Source: an uncultured bacterium (GTDB lineage: Bacteria; Cyanobacteriota; Vampirovibrionia; Gastranaerophilales; Gastranaerophilaceae). From it: a stretch of 64,000 nucleotides of DNA. Position 1 is the stretch's first letter. The number at the start of each line of letters is the position of its first letter. The stretch is taken from positions 450,520-514,519 of the forward strand of contig CATLLN010000002.1 of the NCBI GenBank assembly GCA_950022695.1, read 5' to 3'. Of the stretch, positions 35,324 through 43,742 are shown piece by piece. Both the position numbers and the translations under genes were made by a program. Below the pieces are notes generated by a model. That model was not told the DNA's origin, ran no database searches, and saw only the letters and a list, made by a program, of their open reading frames with translations.

Positions 35324-36577
35324 TTACATGTCTTTATGGTTAAATTTCTTTATACCTTTTACGTAATCATCAACAATATTGCCATTACCTATTAATTTAT
35401 ATTTGTATATTGTTAAACCTTCCAACCCGACAGGACCGCGAGCGTGAATTTTATTCGTAGAGATTCCGACTTCAGCGCCAAAACCGTATCTGAATCCATC
35501 GGCAAAGCGGGTTGAAGCATTCATATAAACACCGGCTGAATCAACTTTATTCATAAAACTTTCAGCATTAGCAATATTTGTTGTAATAATACAGTCAGTG
35601 TGACCTGAACCAAATGTATTTATATGTTCGATTGCTTCATCTATTGAATCAACAAACTTATATGCTAATGTTTTTTCACCGTATTCAATATCCCAAGCTT
35701 CAGGTTCCGCGATAAGTTTAATTTCACTCAATTGAAGTGAAGCCAAAAGTTCATCCGCTTTTTGGAAATTTTTATGAATTAAAAGTGTCTCAACAGCGTT
35801 ACAAGCACTTGGATACTGGGTTTTCGCATCTGTTACAACACGTGAAGCCATTTCTATATCAGCGCTTTCATCAACAAAAATATGACAAATTCCGCTAGCA
35901 TGTCCAAGAACCGGAATTTTTGTATTATTTTTGATAAATTTTACAAGATTATTACCCCCGCGCGGAATAATCAAGTTAATATATTCATCGCATTTTAGCA
36001 TCTCAGCTACATCATCACGCGAAAATACTTGTTGAACAACATTTCTTGGAAACCCGTCAACATCTTCGAGCGCTTTATTTATGATTTCCATAATTTTTTT
36101 ATTGGTATTTTTGGATTCTTTTCCGCCTTTTAAAATAACAGCATTTGATGATTTTATTGCAAGTGATGAAATCTGTGAAATTACATCCGGACGCGCCTCA
36201 AAAATTATTCCCAAAACGCCGATAGGACAGCTTACTTTTGCAAGAACCAAGTCTGAATCAAGCATACGTGTAAAAAGCTTTTTCCCGACAGGATTTGCCA
36301 ATGCCGCAATATCTCTGACGCCCTGTACCATATCGCGCATTTTATTCTCATCAAGCTTTAAACGGTTAAAAGTAGATTTTGTAATTTCACCGTTTTCTAG
36401 CATATGCAAAGCTTCTTCCAAATCATTTTTATTAGCATCAAAAATCTCTTTTTTATTAAGTTCAATCATATCAGCAATTTTTAATAATGCTTGATTTTTA
36501 ATTTCTCCTGATAAATCAGCAATTTCTAAAGACGCTTTTTTAGCTGCTTTTGCTATATTTAAAAAATCTTGTTCCAT
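35324..36577 (-). CDS. proA: Glutamate-5-semialdehyde dehydrogenase (gamma-glutamyl phosphate reductase)
   Basis: 417 residues; NADPH-dependent second step of proline synthesis. Signatures are PIGVLGIIFEARPDV, LKGGKESKNTN, LIIPRGGNNLVKFI and the catalytic cysteine region TQYPSACNAVETLL. VGISTNKIHARGPVGLEGLT near the end is diagnostic. It lies 32 nt downstream of proB with GAAGGAG before the ATG; a small CCCG-CACA-CGGG hairpin sits in the gap. Confidence 0.96.
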   Translation of the reverse strand: MEQDFLNIAKAAKKASLEIADLSGEIKNQALLKIADMIELNKKEIFDANKNDLEEALHMLENGEITKSTFNRLKLDENKMRDMVQGVRDIAALANPVGKKLFTRMLDSDLVLAKVSCPIGVLGIIFEARPDVISQISSLAIKSSNAVILKGGKESKNTNKKIMEIINKALEDVDGFPRNVVQQVFSRDDVAEMLKCDEYINLIIPRGGNNLVKFIKNNTKIPVLGHASGICHIFVDESADIEMASRVVTDAKTQYPSACNAVETLLIHKNFQKADELLASLQLSEIKLIAEPEAWDIEYGEKTLAYKFVDSIDEAIEHINTFGSGHTDCIITTNIANAESFMNKVDSAGVYMNASTRFADGFRYGFGAEVGISTNKIHARGPVGLEGLTIYKYKLIGNGNIVDDYVKGIKKFNHKDM

Positions 36578-36609
36578 TTAATTCTCCTTCACCCCGCACA
36601 CGGGAAAAT

Positions 36610-37755
36610 TTAAAGAATAGTTATATTATCTCTTGTAATAATCGCATCATAATTCTTAAACCCAAGAATTTCCGCAATATTATCAGAATGACATCCAATT
36701 ACTTTTTTGCAGGAGTGAGAATCATAATTAACGATACCTCGCGCGATTTCATTATGTTCTTCATCCAAAATTGAGATTACATCACCTTTTTTGAAAGTAT
36801 TTTTAACATCAACAACTCCGACAGGAAGTAAGCTTTTTTCTGCTAATAGAGCTTCTTTTGCACCTTTATTAACAATTATTTTACCAATGATATTTGTCGC
36901 ATAACCTATCCAGCGTTTTTTATCAGATAAATTTTCATTAGACGGTAAAAACATTGTTCCTAAATCTTCACCTTCAAAAATTCTTTTAATAATAAACGGC
37001 TGTTTTCCGTTTGCAATTAAAACTTTTCCACCAAAACGGGTAACAAGACGCGCAGCTTTCAATTTTGTTTCCATCCCGCCGCGTCCGCCATCAGACACAC
37101 CTGAAGCAAGTGCCATAATCTTATCATCCACTTCTTTAACAGATCTTATCAACTTAGCATTAGGATTATTTTTTGGATTCTCATCATAAAGCCCATTTAT
37201 ATCAGATAAAATAATCAGCAAATCTGCATCAAGTTCACTTGCAACAAGCGCAGACAACTTATCATTATCAGAAAAACAAACCTGCATATCCTCTTTAACA
37301 TAACGAAGTGCAACATCAAGCGTTGAAACCGTATCATTCTGATTGATTACAGGAATTGCGCCAAGTTCCAGAAGTTTGTTTAACGTAGTTCTAAGACTTA
37401 AATATCTTTCTCTGACAGAAAAGTCGTCCTCTGTTAAAAGAATTTGAGCAGCAGTCAATCCATAAGTATCAAACCCGTTTTCATAAATAGACATTAATTT
37501 TCCCTGCCCAATAGCAGCACATGCCTGTTTCAAAGCTGTTCCACGAGTATCTTCAAGCCCCAAACGTTTTTTTCCGAGTCCTACAGCACCGGAGGTAATT
37601 ACAATAACTTCGTTCCCCGATTTTACAAGATTTGCAATATCTTCAATAAATGAATAAACTCGCGGTAAAGAAACATAACCTTCATCATTTCTTAAAACAT
37701 TTGTTCCAAGTTTTACAACAATACGTTTTGCTTTTATAAATTCTAATCTGTCCAT
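36610..37755 (-). CDS. proB: Glutamate 5-kinase with C-terminal PUA domain
   Basis: 381 residues; first step of proline synthesis. The amino-acid kinase domain shows RIVVKLGTNVLRNDEG, VITSGAVGLGKKRLG, INQNDTVST and the SDGGRGGMETKLKAARL loop. The last about 90 residues form a PUA domain (ARGIVNYDSHSCKKVIG), as in the long bacterial form. It forms an operon with proA; proC is not in the window. The final step from semialdehyde to proline therefore must be encoded elsewhere. Confidence 0.96.
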   Translation of the reverse strand: MDRLEFIKAKRIVVKLGTNVLRNDEGYVSLPRVYSFIEDIANLVKSGNEVIVITSGAVGLGKKRLGLEDTRGTALKQACAAIGQGKLMSIYENGFDTYGLTAAQILLTEDDFSVRERYLSLRTTLNKLLELGAIPVINQNDTVSTLDVALRYVKEDMQVCFSDNDKLSALVASELDADLLIILSDINGLYDENPKNNPNAKLIRSVKEVDDKIMALASGVSDGGRGGMETKLKAARLVTRFGGKVLIANGKQPFIIKRIFEGEDLGTMFLPSNENLSDKKRWIGYATNIIGKIIVNKGAKEALLAEKSLLPVGVVDVKNTFKKGDVISILDEEHNEIARGIVNYDSHSCKKVIGCHSDNIAEILGFKNYDAIITRDNITIL

Positions 37756-37849
37756 AAACCTATATTATCACAAGGAATAATTCTGCGCCATAAGTATTTT
37801 CAATTATAAGAAGGATTGATTTTTATACAAATAATATTAAAATCAATAT

Positions 37850-38494
37850 ATGAAAAAGTTATTAACAGGTATATTTCTGGTAATTTTCGCGTTATTTACG
37901 GTAAATTTACCTGCCATATCAGACGATAAGGCAGCATCTTATCCTGAAGATGTTAACTCCCAAGGAATTGCAGATGATGAATACACTGAAGAAATTGATA
38001 TTGAAAAAATGTACCGTGACATGCCTGTTCCTGAATTCAAATATATGCACAATATTGACCCCGGAGAATATCAAGATACAATGTATTCAACTTGGTCTCC
38101 GTATCCGCTTTTCAGATTAACCGCTCCATTGTTTTTTAAATCAATCGCAATCGAACCGGGATATTATCTTTTAACCCCGCGCGAACATAACGGTGAATGG
38201 TTTATGCTATTTAAGCAACAGGGAAAAGTCAAATATATTGTTCCTTGTTATCTGAAAGAAATAGTTCCGTTGGATTTTTACAAAAATAATCTTCCACAAA
38301 TTAAAATGACTAAAGCGCAATTAATACGTGAAAAGACATTAAAATTTATAGGTAAACACATAAACAGTTCAAAACGTAAACCGATTCCTGATACTTTCCT
38401 TGAAGCATCAGATTTGGATAATAATTTTATCTCAATAATTGTATACTGGGGAAATTACAGATACTATCTTGTACTTAGAACAATTCAACTGTAA
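37850..38494 (+). CDS. Secreted hypothetical protein
   Basis: 214 residues with signal peptide (KKLLTGIFLVIFALFTVNLPAIS). An acidic stretch (DDEYTEEIDIEKMY) follows, then a compact domain with many aromatic residues (MYSTWSPYPLFRLTAPLFFK, EPGYYLLTPREHNGEWFML). I do not recognise the family. It is divergent from proBA, and the PpiC-type isomerase gene starts 71 nt downstream, so the pair may be co-transcribed. Confidence 0.7.
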   Translation: MKKLLTGIFLVIFALFTVNLPAISDDKAASYPEDVNSQGIADDEYTEEIDIEKMYRDMPVPEFKYMHNIDPGEYQDTMYSTWSPYPLFRLTAPLFFKSIAIEPGYYLLTPREHNGEWFMLFKQQGKVKYIVPCYLKEIVPLDFYKNNLPQIKMTKAQLIREKTLKFIGKHINSSKRKPIPDTFLEASDLDNNFISIIVYWGNYRYYLVLRTIQL

Positions 38495-38565
38495 AAATAT
38501 GCCCAACAGGACAAATCGGAATTTTAAAAAATTATGCTATAATACATTCAAAAAAGGAGAGTTAT

Positions 38566-38943
38566 ATGAAAAAAATTATAAAATTATTTACAGCAATGGC
38601 AATTATATTTATGGGACTAAGTGCATTTGCTCAAGGCGGATTCTTAAATCCAAACCTTGATGTTCATGAAGTCCGCGCAAGCCACGTACTTGTAAAAACC
38701 AGAAAAGAAGCCGTACAAATAAGAAAAGATATCGTAAACGGAGATATAACTTTTGAAGATGCAGCAAAACAATATTCACTTTGTCCCTCAGGACAATACG
38801 GTGGAGATTTAGGATTTTTCAACCGTAAACAAATGGATCAACAATTTTCCGATGCAGCATTCGACCTAAAAATCGGCGAAATCTCAAACCCTGTCGGTAC
38901 AAAATTTGGCTGGCACATCATAAAAACCACAGCTAAAAGATAA
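38566..38943 (+). CDS. Secreted parvulin-type peptidyl-prolyl cis-trans isomerase
   Basis: 125 residues; signal peptide KLFTAMAIIFMGLSAFAQ. The rest is a single PpiC/rotamase domain: VRASHVLVKTRKEAVQIR, FEDAAKQYSLCPSGQYGGDL, FFNRKQMDQQF and GTKFGWHIIKTT. It should catalyse proline isomerisation in exported proteins. It lacks the chaperone arms of SurA or PrsA, so it is a minimal parvulin. RBS is AAAGGAG. Confidence 0.92.
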   Translation: MKKIIKLFTAMAIIFMGLSAFAQGGFLNPNLDVHEVRASHVLVKTRKEAVQIRKDIVNGDITFEDAAKQYSLCPSGQYGGDLGFFNRKQMDQQFSDAAFDLKIGEISNPVGTKFGWHIIKTTAKR

Positions 38944-38981
38944 ATTTTTGAGTATTATTAAACTAAATTCATAAAAAATGC

Positions 38982-39010
38982 TTGAAAAATTTTTATCTTC
39001 ATGTCAGAAT
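38982..39010 (+). promoter_or_regulatory. Promoter of the tRNA-Met gene
   Basis: TTGAAA (38982-38987), 17-bp spacer, CAGAAT (39005-39010), about 30 nt before the mature tRNA 5' end. Confidence 0.55.
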
Positions 39011-39040
39011 AGTTTCACGCGGAGTAATCCGTTGTGGTAT

Positions 39041-39114
39041 GGCAAGGTAGCTCAGCTGGCTAGAGCGTTCGGCTCATACCCGAGAGGTCGAGAGTTCGAG
39101 TCTCTCCCTTGCTA
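39041..39114 (+). tRNA. tRNA-Met (anticodon CAT)
   Basis: Full cloverleaf: acceptor GGCAAGG / CCTTGCT (closing G-U pair), D-stem GCTC/GAGC, anticodon stem TTCGG/CCGAG with loop CTCATAC, variable loop AGGTC, and T-stem GAGAG/CTCTC with TTCGAGT. CCA is not encoded. The anticodon stem lacks the GGG/CCC pairs of initiator tRNA, so this is an elongator Met tRNA. A tRNA-Ile with lysidine-modified CAT cannot be fully excluded. A terminator follows directly. Confidence 0.93.
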
Positions 39115-39116
39115 AT

Positions 39117-39149
39117 AAAAAAGACAGGAATTAAATTCCTGTCTTTTTT
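39117..39149 (+). terminator. Rho-independent terminator after tRNA-Met
   Basis: Perfect 15-bp stem (39117-39131 with 39135-39149) whose core is GACAGGAAT / ATTCCTGTC, TAA loop, T6 run. Confidence 0.92.
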
Positions 39150-39203
39150 ATTTGTTTAAAATATTTTTTATAAGTTTTTACCCATTTCATAAGCGAGGTT
39201 AGG

Positions 39204-39279
39204 TATAATGTATTAGAGACTTTTGGATGGCGTTTTATTATAGAATATTTAGAATTGACGGCGGTTTCCGCCGTTTTTT
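39204..39279 (+). ncRNA. Possible short transcript: -10 box followed by terminator hairpin
   Basis: TATAAT at 39204-39209 and a strong terminator ACGGCGG-TTT-CCGCCGT plus T run at 39258-39279 could bound an RNA of roughly 60 nt with no convincing reading frame. No clear -35 is visible. It may instead be a remnant leader or insertion scar at the edge of the accessory region. Confidence 0.3.
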
Positions 39280-39300
39280 AGTGTTGAGATTTGGTGGTCA

Positions 39301-39433
39301 ATTTTTGCACTTTTGTCTCTATTCTTGCACTCTTTTGCACCGCAAACCTGTCACCCTGAACTTGTTTCAGGGTCTAAGCCCCACCAAGTCAACCTCTTCC
39401 CAAGTGCAAAACAGTGCAATAAAGTGCAAAAAT
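39301..39433. repeat. 133-bp inverted-repeat element with six TTGCAC sites
   Basis: ATTTTTGCACTTT (39301-39313) and AAAGTGCAAAAAT (39421-39433) are perfect 13-bp terminal inverted repeats. Two further TTGCAC sites follow inside the left arm (39325, 39335) and two GTGCAA sites inside the right arm (39404, 39414). The centre holds the hairpin CCCTGAACTTGTTTCAGGG (39354-39372). The layout suggests a miniature transposable element or recombinase-binding region. The remaining sequence to 39524 shows only a short leader with GGAGGG before the next gene. Confidence 0.6.
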
Positions 39434-39524
39434 ATTTTGCCTCACAAAATGAGATTTAGTGAATTGTCTTTGAGATTAAGACATCCGTGAATTTTTATAT
39501 TATACTTGTTTCGGAGGGTTTTCT

Positions 39525-40298
39525 ATGCAAATTCATCAAATCAGAAATGCAACTATAATTGTAACTTATAACAATAAAAGATTTTTAATCGATCCTTGGC
39601 TTATGCCAAAAGATTATATGGAAGGCTTTGATGTGGGGGTTAATCCTCAAATAAGACAACCTAGGGTTGAACTTCCGATAAGTATTGATAAAATTGTTGA
39701 TGTTGATGCGGTGATTTTAACCCATTTTCACCCTGACCATTTTGACGAGTTCGCAGCAAAAGCTCTGAATAAAGACATTTCGTTTTTTGTTCAATCCGAG
39801 TTTGATTTCAATATTATTAAATCATTCGGATTCAATGATATTAGAATAATTTCTGAAACCGGAATCGAGTTTGAAGGCATAAAATTAATCAAAACTCCTT
39901 GCCAACACGGAAGAATTGAAACCGTAAAACCCGTTTGCGAGCAGGTCGGGATGCCTTATGACGCTATGGGTGTGATTTTTAAATCAGAAACCGAAAAAAC
40001 TCTTTATGTCGCAGGGGATACGATTTGGTATGATGAAATTAAAGAAACAATCGACAAACACAGTCCTAAGGTGATTATTATAAATGCTTGCGGCGCAACT
40101 GTTTGCATAGGTGACGGCGAACGTTTGATTATGGACATGGAAGATATTAAATCGATTTCCGATTATGCAAAATCTTCAACCATAATCGCAAGCCACATGG
40201 ACACAGTGAGCCACTTAACCGTTACAAGAGATGATGTAAAAAACCTCAAATTAACCAATATTGTTGTACCTGACGACAATGAGGTTTTGAAGTTTTAA
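39525..40298 (+). CDS. Metallo-beta-lactamase-fold hydrolase, UlaG/UPF0173-like
   Basis: 257 residues; RBS GGAGGG. The metal motif is VILTHFHPDHFDEF (HxHxDH), with further ligands in TPCQHGRIE, YVAGDTIWY and the C-terminal IIASHMDTVSH. The N-terminal strand pair (IRNATIIVTYNNKRFLIDPWL) is typical of UlaG-like lactonases or MBL-fold phosphodiesterases of unknown substrate. It reads in the direction of the transposase genes 84 nt downstream. Like them it is richer in G+C than the surrounding chromosome, so it may be cargo; that is inference. Confidence 0.83.
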   Translation: MQIHQIRNATIIVTYNNKRFLIDPWLMPKDYMEGFDVGVNPQIRQPRVELPISIDKIVDVDAVILTHFHPDHFDEFAAKALNKDISFFVQSEFDFNIIKSFGFNDIRIISETGIEFEGIKLIKTPCQHGRIETVKPVCEQVGMPYDAMGVIFKSETEKTLYVAGDTIWYDEIKETIDKHSPKVIIINACGATVCIGDGERLIMDMEDIKSISDYAKSSTIIASHMDTVSHLTVTRDDVKNLKLTNIVVPDDNEVLKF

Positions 40299-40328
40299 AT
40301 GATATTTTAAACATAAACACTTGACTTC

Positions 40329-40404
40329 TGTCTCAAAACGAGTGATGAATGTGTACACAGGCATTACAAGGAATTTGAGACAATGGAAAATCAAATTGAG
40401 ACAA
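40329..40404 (+). promoter_or_regulatory. Repeated TGTCTCAAA / TTTGAGACA sites around the transposase start
   Basis: TGTCTCAAA (40329-40337), TTTGAGACA (40374-40382, ending one base before the G of ATG) and TTGAGACAA (40396-40404, inside the gene). TTGACT at 40321 could be a -35. The sites could be transposase-binding end sequences, an operator, or both. Confidence 0.5.
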
Positions 40405-42104
40405 GTAAATTTATCCCCGAAAAAGCAAAGCAAATCGCACTTGCAAGGCTTGATTTACTCCATAAGTGGCTTGAGTTTCGCCGAAAATCGAATATCAAAA
40501 TTCAAGCAGACTATGATTTTGTCAAATTGCACAACACGACGGATTCGCATTTACGTCAGGTTTTGGGTAAAGTTTCTCGAGGTTCGCTTCATCGCTGGAA
40601 TGCAATGCTTGATGGTTCCGAAGACTACGAAAAACTTCTTCCGCAATACAGATATTCCAAAATCGGTGAGTTCAGAACCACTTTGACCGACGAAGAAATC
40701 AAAATCTTTATGGGCTTGCTTTTGCATCCAAATCGGTTTTCTATTGGGAAAGCCACGGCACTTACTAAATACAAATTGAAAGAGCAAGGACAGGATTTTA
40801 TCCCTGCTGATGCTACTTTCCGCCGTTATGCAAAATGGTTTAAGGCAAACAATTATGACAAATGGGTGTTAGCCCGAGACGGCGAAAAAGCCTTGTCTGA
40901 TAAGGTTGAACCTTATATCAAACGCGATGCTTCGCTATTGGAAGTCGGTGATATTCTTGTCGCTGACGGGCACAAACTGGCGTTTCAAGTGATAAATCCG
41001 TTCACGGGCAAACCAAGTCGTGCGACTTTAGTCGGATTTTTGGATTGGAAATCGACTGCCCTTGTGGGTTACGAGATTATGCTTGAAGAAAACACCCAGT
41101 GCATCGCATCCGCCCTTCGAAACGCAATAATAAACCTTGATATGGTGCCGAAAATTATTTATCAAGATAACGGCAGAGCATTTAGGGCGAAATATTTCAC
41201 TAACGACAAGGGGTTTAACGAACTCGGGTTTCAAGGGCTTTACTCAAAACTCGGAATTGAAACGGTTTTTGCCCGACCTTATAACGCCAGAGCGAAAGTC
41301 ATCGAGCGATTTTTCAAAGAGTTTCAAGAAGGCTTTGAAAAACTTATGCCAAGCTATGTCGGAAGCAACATCGCAAATAAACCGGCTTACCTGATGCGAA
41401 ACGAAAAACTGCATTCTGCTTGGCACAATGACTACATTCCAACGATTGAAGAAACAATAAAAATGATTGACATGTGGCTGAATTTCAAAAATTCCCAAAA
41501 CTGCCCCAATGCACCAAACAAAACAATCACAGAGGTTTTGGAAGATAGAAAATGCCAAAACATAAACCCCGACACTCTTGATGATTTAATGCTTGCAACC
41601 GAGGTTAAAACAATTCAGCGAAACGGCATTAGGTTCTTAGGTTGCGACTATTTTGACGAACGGCTTTACGGGTTCAAAAGCAAAGTGCTAATCAAATACA
41701 ACCTCTTCGACCTTGCAAAAATCAAAGTTTTCACCCCAAAAGGTGAGTATTTATGCACTGCGCAGCGTGTAACAGAAACCCATCCGATGGCAAAATTATT
41801 GGGCGATGTCAAAGACTACGAGGATTACAAACAAAAAATCGTTCGACAAAAACAACTCAAAAAGAAAACCGTAAACGCAGTTAAAAACTACTTTTCGACC
41901 GAAGAAATAAAATACCTTGAAACAAAAATGGATGAAGTTATTTCACAGCCCGTTCAAACTTCGTTCAAAGAGAGTTCAAAAGCCGTTCAAACTATTTTCA
42001 AGAATAATTCGCAAAAATATGAATACTTAATCAAACATGATCCAAACAACCCTTGGATTGCAGAATTTAAACAAACAAAGGAGTACAAATTGCTGTATGA
42101 ATAA
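40383..42104 (+). CDS. Mu-type DDE transposase
   Basis: 573 residues. The central integrase core has ILVADGHKLAFQV (first Asp), IIYQDNGRAFRAKYF (second Asp) and NARAKVIERFFKEF (Glu), spaced as in Mu transposase. The N-terminal 170 residues are helical and HTH-like (DNA-end binding). The C-terminal part is beta-barrel-like, then basic, and should contact the ATPase. AAGGA lies about 12 nt before the ATG. The 3' part of the gene contains an 11-bp-period GTTCAAA array that is independent of codon phase. All three acidic residues are present, so it may be active. Confidence 0.88.
   Translation: MENQIETSKFIPEKAKQIALARLDLLHKWLEFRRKSNIKIQADYDFVKLHNTTDSHLRQVLGKVSRGSLHRWNAMLDGSEDYEKLLPQYRYSKIGEFRTTLTDEEIKIFMGLLLHPNRFSIGKATALTKYKLKEQGQDFIPADATFRRYAKWFKANNYDKWVLARDGEKALSDKVEPYIKRDASLLEVGDILVADGHKLAFQVINPFTGKPSRATLVGFLDWKSTALVGYEIMLEENTQCIASALRNAIINLDMVPKIIYQDNGRAFRAKYFTNDKGFNELGFQGLYSKLGIETVFARPYNARAKVIERFFKEFQEGFEKLMPSYVGSNIANKPAYLMRNEKLHSAWHNDYIPTIEETIKMIDMWLNFKNSQNCPNAPNKTITEVLEDRKCQNINPDTLDDLMLATEVKTIQRNGIRFLGCDYFDERLYGFKSKVLIKYNLFDLAKIKVFTPKGEYLCTAQRVTETHPMAKLLGDVKDYEDYKQKIVRQKQLKKKTVNAVKNYFSTEEIKYLETKMDEVISQPVQTSFKESSKAVQTIFKNNSQKYEYLIKHDPNNPWIAEFKQTKEYKLLYE
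41952..42002 (+). repeat. 11-bp-period GTTCAAA iteron array (plus orientation)
   Basis: GTTCAAA at 41952, 41963, 41974 and 41985, with a degenerate fifth copy (TTTCAAG) at 41996; every step is exactly 11 bp. It lies within the transposase coding sequence, 95 nt before the ATPase start codon. An 11-bp step is not a multiple of codons, so the conservation is at DNA level. Confidence 0.8.
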
Positions 42105-42777
42105 GACTTTTGTAAGAACAAACAACGTCAAAAATTTTATCGGACTTTTGGAAAATCTGGTCAACAAACCCAAAAACATTCCAAGAATGGGACTTGTGTA
42201 TGGCGAGCCGGGACTTGGCAAAACACAAACTGCTCTTTGGCTTGCGTGCAAGTATGATGGAATTTATCTTCGAGCTTCAAATCTAATGACAGGCAGATGG
42301 CTTCTTGACGGCTTGATAAAGGAAATGGATGAGTTGCCGAGATACTTGACTTCAGATAACTTCAACCTTGTGGTGAAAAAACTCAAAGCCAATCCGAAAG
42401 TGATTTTTATTGATGAAATCGATTACCTAATGAACAATTTTAAGACTGTTGAAATCCTGCGAGATCTACACGACGAGACCGACTGCCCAATTATTATGAT
42501 TGGAATGGGTTTGGCACATAGAAAGCTTGAACGATACAAACACCTTTATGACAGATTTTCAGAGATTTTGAAATTTGAAACCTTTGGTGTGAGCGACATT
42601 GCTCAGATTGTAAATGAACTTTCGCAAGTGCCGATTTCTACCGACGCGATTGAATACATCCATCAAAAACACAACCGATTTAGGCAAATTGTTCAACTGA
42701 TAAACAAACTCGAAACTTTAGCGAAAGAAAATAATCTGACTGAAATCACTTTGGAAATTGTGAGGCAAGTGCTATGA
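42097..42777 (+). CDS. MuB/TnsC-like AAA+ ATPase
   Basis: 226 residues from the ATG at 42097, overlapping the transposase end by 8 nt. Walker A is GEPGLGKTQTA and Walker B is VIFIDEIDYLM; IIMIGMGLAHRKLERY is a sensor-like stretch. It resembles MuB or IstB/TnsC-type ATPases that choose target DNA and activate the transposase. AAAGGAG lies 13 nt upstream, slightly far. The next gene overlaps its stop by 4 nt. Confidence 0.85.
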   Translation: MNKTFVRTNNVKNFIGLLENLVNKPKNIPRMGLVYGEPGLGKTQTALWLACKYDGIYLRASNLMTGRWLLDGLIKEMDELPRYLTSDNFNLVVKKLKANPKVIFIDEIDYLMNNFKTVEILRDLHDETDCPIIMIGMGLAHRKLERYKHLYDRFSEILKFETFGVSDIAQIVNELSQVPISTDAIEYIHQKHNRFRQIVQLINKLETLAKENNLTEITLEIVRQVL

Positions 42778-43334
42778 ACATCAAGAAATTAGCAAAGTAT
42801 TTAAAAGAATTTACCCTTGATGAAATTGAAATGATAGCCGAATGCGATGTCTCAGTAGAACTAGAAAAACTTATGGCTGAGGGCAAATTGTCGCTTGAGG
42901 ACGGAATTTACAAATATCAGGATTTTGAAAACAAGGTCGAGTTTGCCGTATTTGTAAACTCTGAAACCGAAACCCAAAATATAACTTTGAAAACAGTTTC
43001 AGAAATCTTTATGAAGGATTATGCGGCAAATTTCTGTAAACCCAATACCATAAAGACTTATACAGCAATTTTAAGAACAAATGTAATCCCGATTTTAGGA
43101 ACCAAAAAAGTTCGAGAGATTTGCACAGAGGATATTAAAAGGTTTTACACGATTTGCAAACGGCGCGGAATGGGCGAAAGACGACTGAAAAACTCGCTTG
43201 CACTTTTGAATCAAATTTTAAAATACTGTAAACGAGAAAACCTCGCAAAAACCAATTGCGAATTTCAGGTGCGACGGCTGACGGACAAAAACAAATTTAG
43301 TATTAACAGAATAATCTTTGAGGAGAATATATAA
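42774..43334 (+). CDS. Protein with an integrase-type core-binding (SAM-like) domain but no catalytic domain
   Basis: 186 residues. Residues about 70-165 (VSEIFMKDYAANFCKPNTIKTY, KKVREICTEDIKRFY, LKNSLALLNQILKYC) match the N-terminal DNA-binding domain of tyrosine recombinases. The protein then stops without the R-H-R-Y catalytic domain. It starts on an ATGA overlap with the ATPase gene and runs directly into the next gene, so it appears to be kept as a working part of the operon rather than debris. It may bind element DNA. Confidence 0.65.
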   Translation: MNIKKLAKYLKEFTLDEIEMIAECDVSVELEKLMAEGKLSLEDGIYKYQDFENKVEFAVFVNSETETQNITLKTVSEIFMKDYAANFCKPNTIKTYTAILRTNVIPILGTKKVREICTEDIKRFYTICKRRGMGERRLKNSLALLNQILKYCKRENLAKTNCEFQVRRLTDKNKFSINRIIFEENI

Positions 43335-43742
43335 ATGGCAAAATTTAATAAATTAAAACAAGCGCAAAAGCTTTATGTGCAAGAAAATAAGACACTCGGT
43401 GAAATTGGAATGGAACTTGATTTGTCGCGTAGGACATTGTTTTATTGGAAAAAGCAATACGACTGGGACAAGCGGAAATTTGAATACGAACACGAAAAAG
43501 ACGCATTCAGCCAAGAACTGCTTGAACTTGCAAGAAAAATGATGCGAAAACTTAACAACGACTTAGACAAAAACTCGCATACAAACCAATCCGAGATTTA
43601 TTCATTCATGAACATCCTAAAAAACATTCCGTTGCTCAAAGAATACGAAGCAACTATTGCTCCAACCAAACCCAAACAACAAAACTTCCTCACTCCCGAA
43701 CAAGTCCGCGAAATCGAACGTGAAGTTTTAGGGATGGAGTAA
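43335..43742 (+). CDS. DUF1804-like HTH protein
   Basis: 135 residues, starting at the base after the previous stop. An N-terminal helix-turn-helix (KTLGEIGMELDLSRRTLFYWKK) is followed by a charged helical part. This matches small DUF1804/terminase-small-subunit-like proteins of Mu-like phages. It ends the transposition module; a 165-bp AT-rich gap without a clear terminator follows. It could instead be a regulator of the module. Confidence 0.7.
   Translation: MAKFNKLKQAQKLYVQENKTLGEIGMELDLSRRTLFYWKKQYDWDKRKFEYEHEKDAFSQELLELARKMMRKLNNDLDKNSHTNQSEIYSFMNILKNIPLLKEYEATIAPTKPKQQNFLTPEQVREIEREVLGME

Larger units (their letters stand above)
40329..43742 (+). mobile_element. Mu-like transposition module
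   Basis: Four tightly packed genes read in one direction: DDE transposase, MuB-like ATPase, integrase-type N-terminal fragment and a DUF1804-like HTH protein. G+C content is visibly higher than in the flanks. Order and types match the early region of Mu-like phages or Tn7/Tn552-class elements. No phage structural genes follow, so it is a transposon or decayed element. I could not identify both termini; the start given is the first TGTCTCAAA site. Confidence 0.7.

Noticed and set aside
39227-39490. An 87-codon plus-strand reading frame after tRNA-Met
   Set aside because: It runs straight through the terminator hairpin and the inverted-repeat element and has no ribosome binding site; its composition follows the repeats.
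41952-42002. CRISPR-like array
   Set aside because: The repeat is only 7 bp with 4-bp spacers at an 11-bp period; this is an iteron pattern, not repeats separated by unique spacers. No other array-like pattern was seen in the window.
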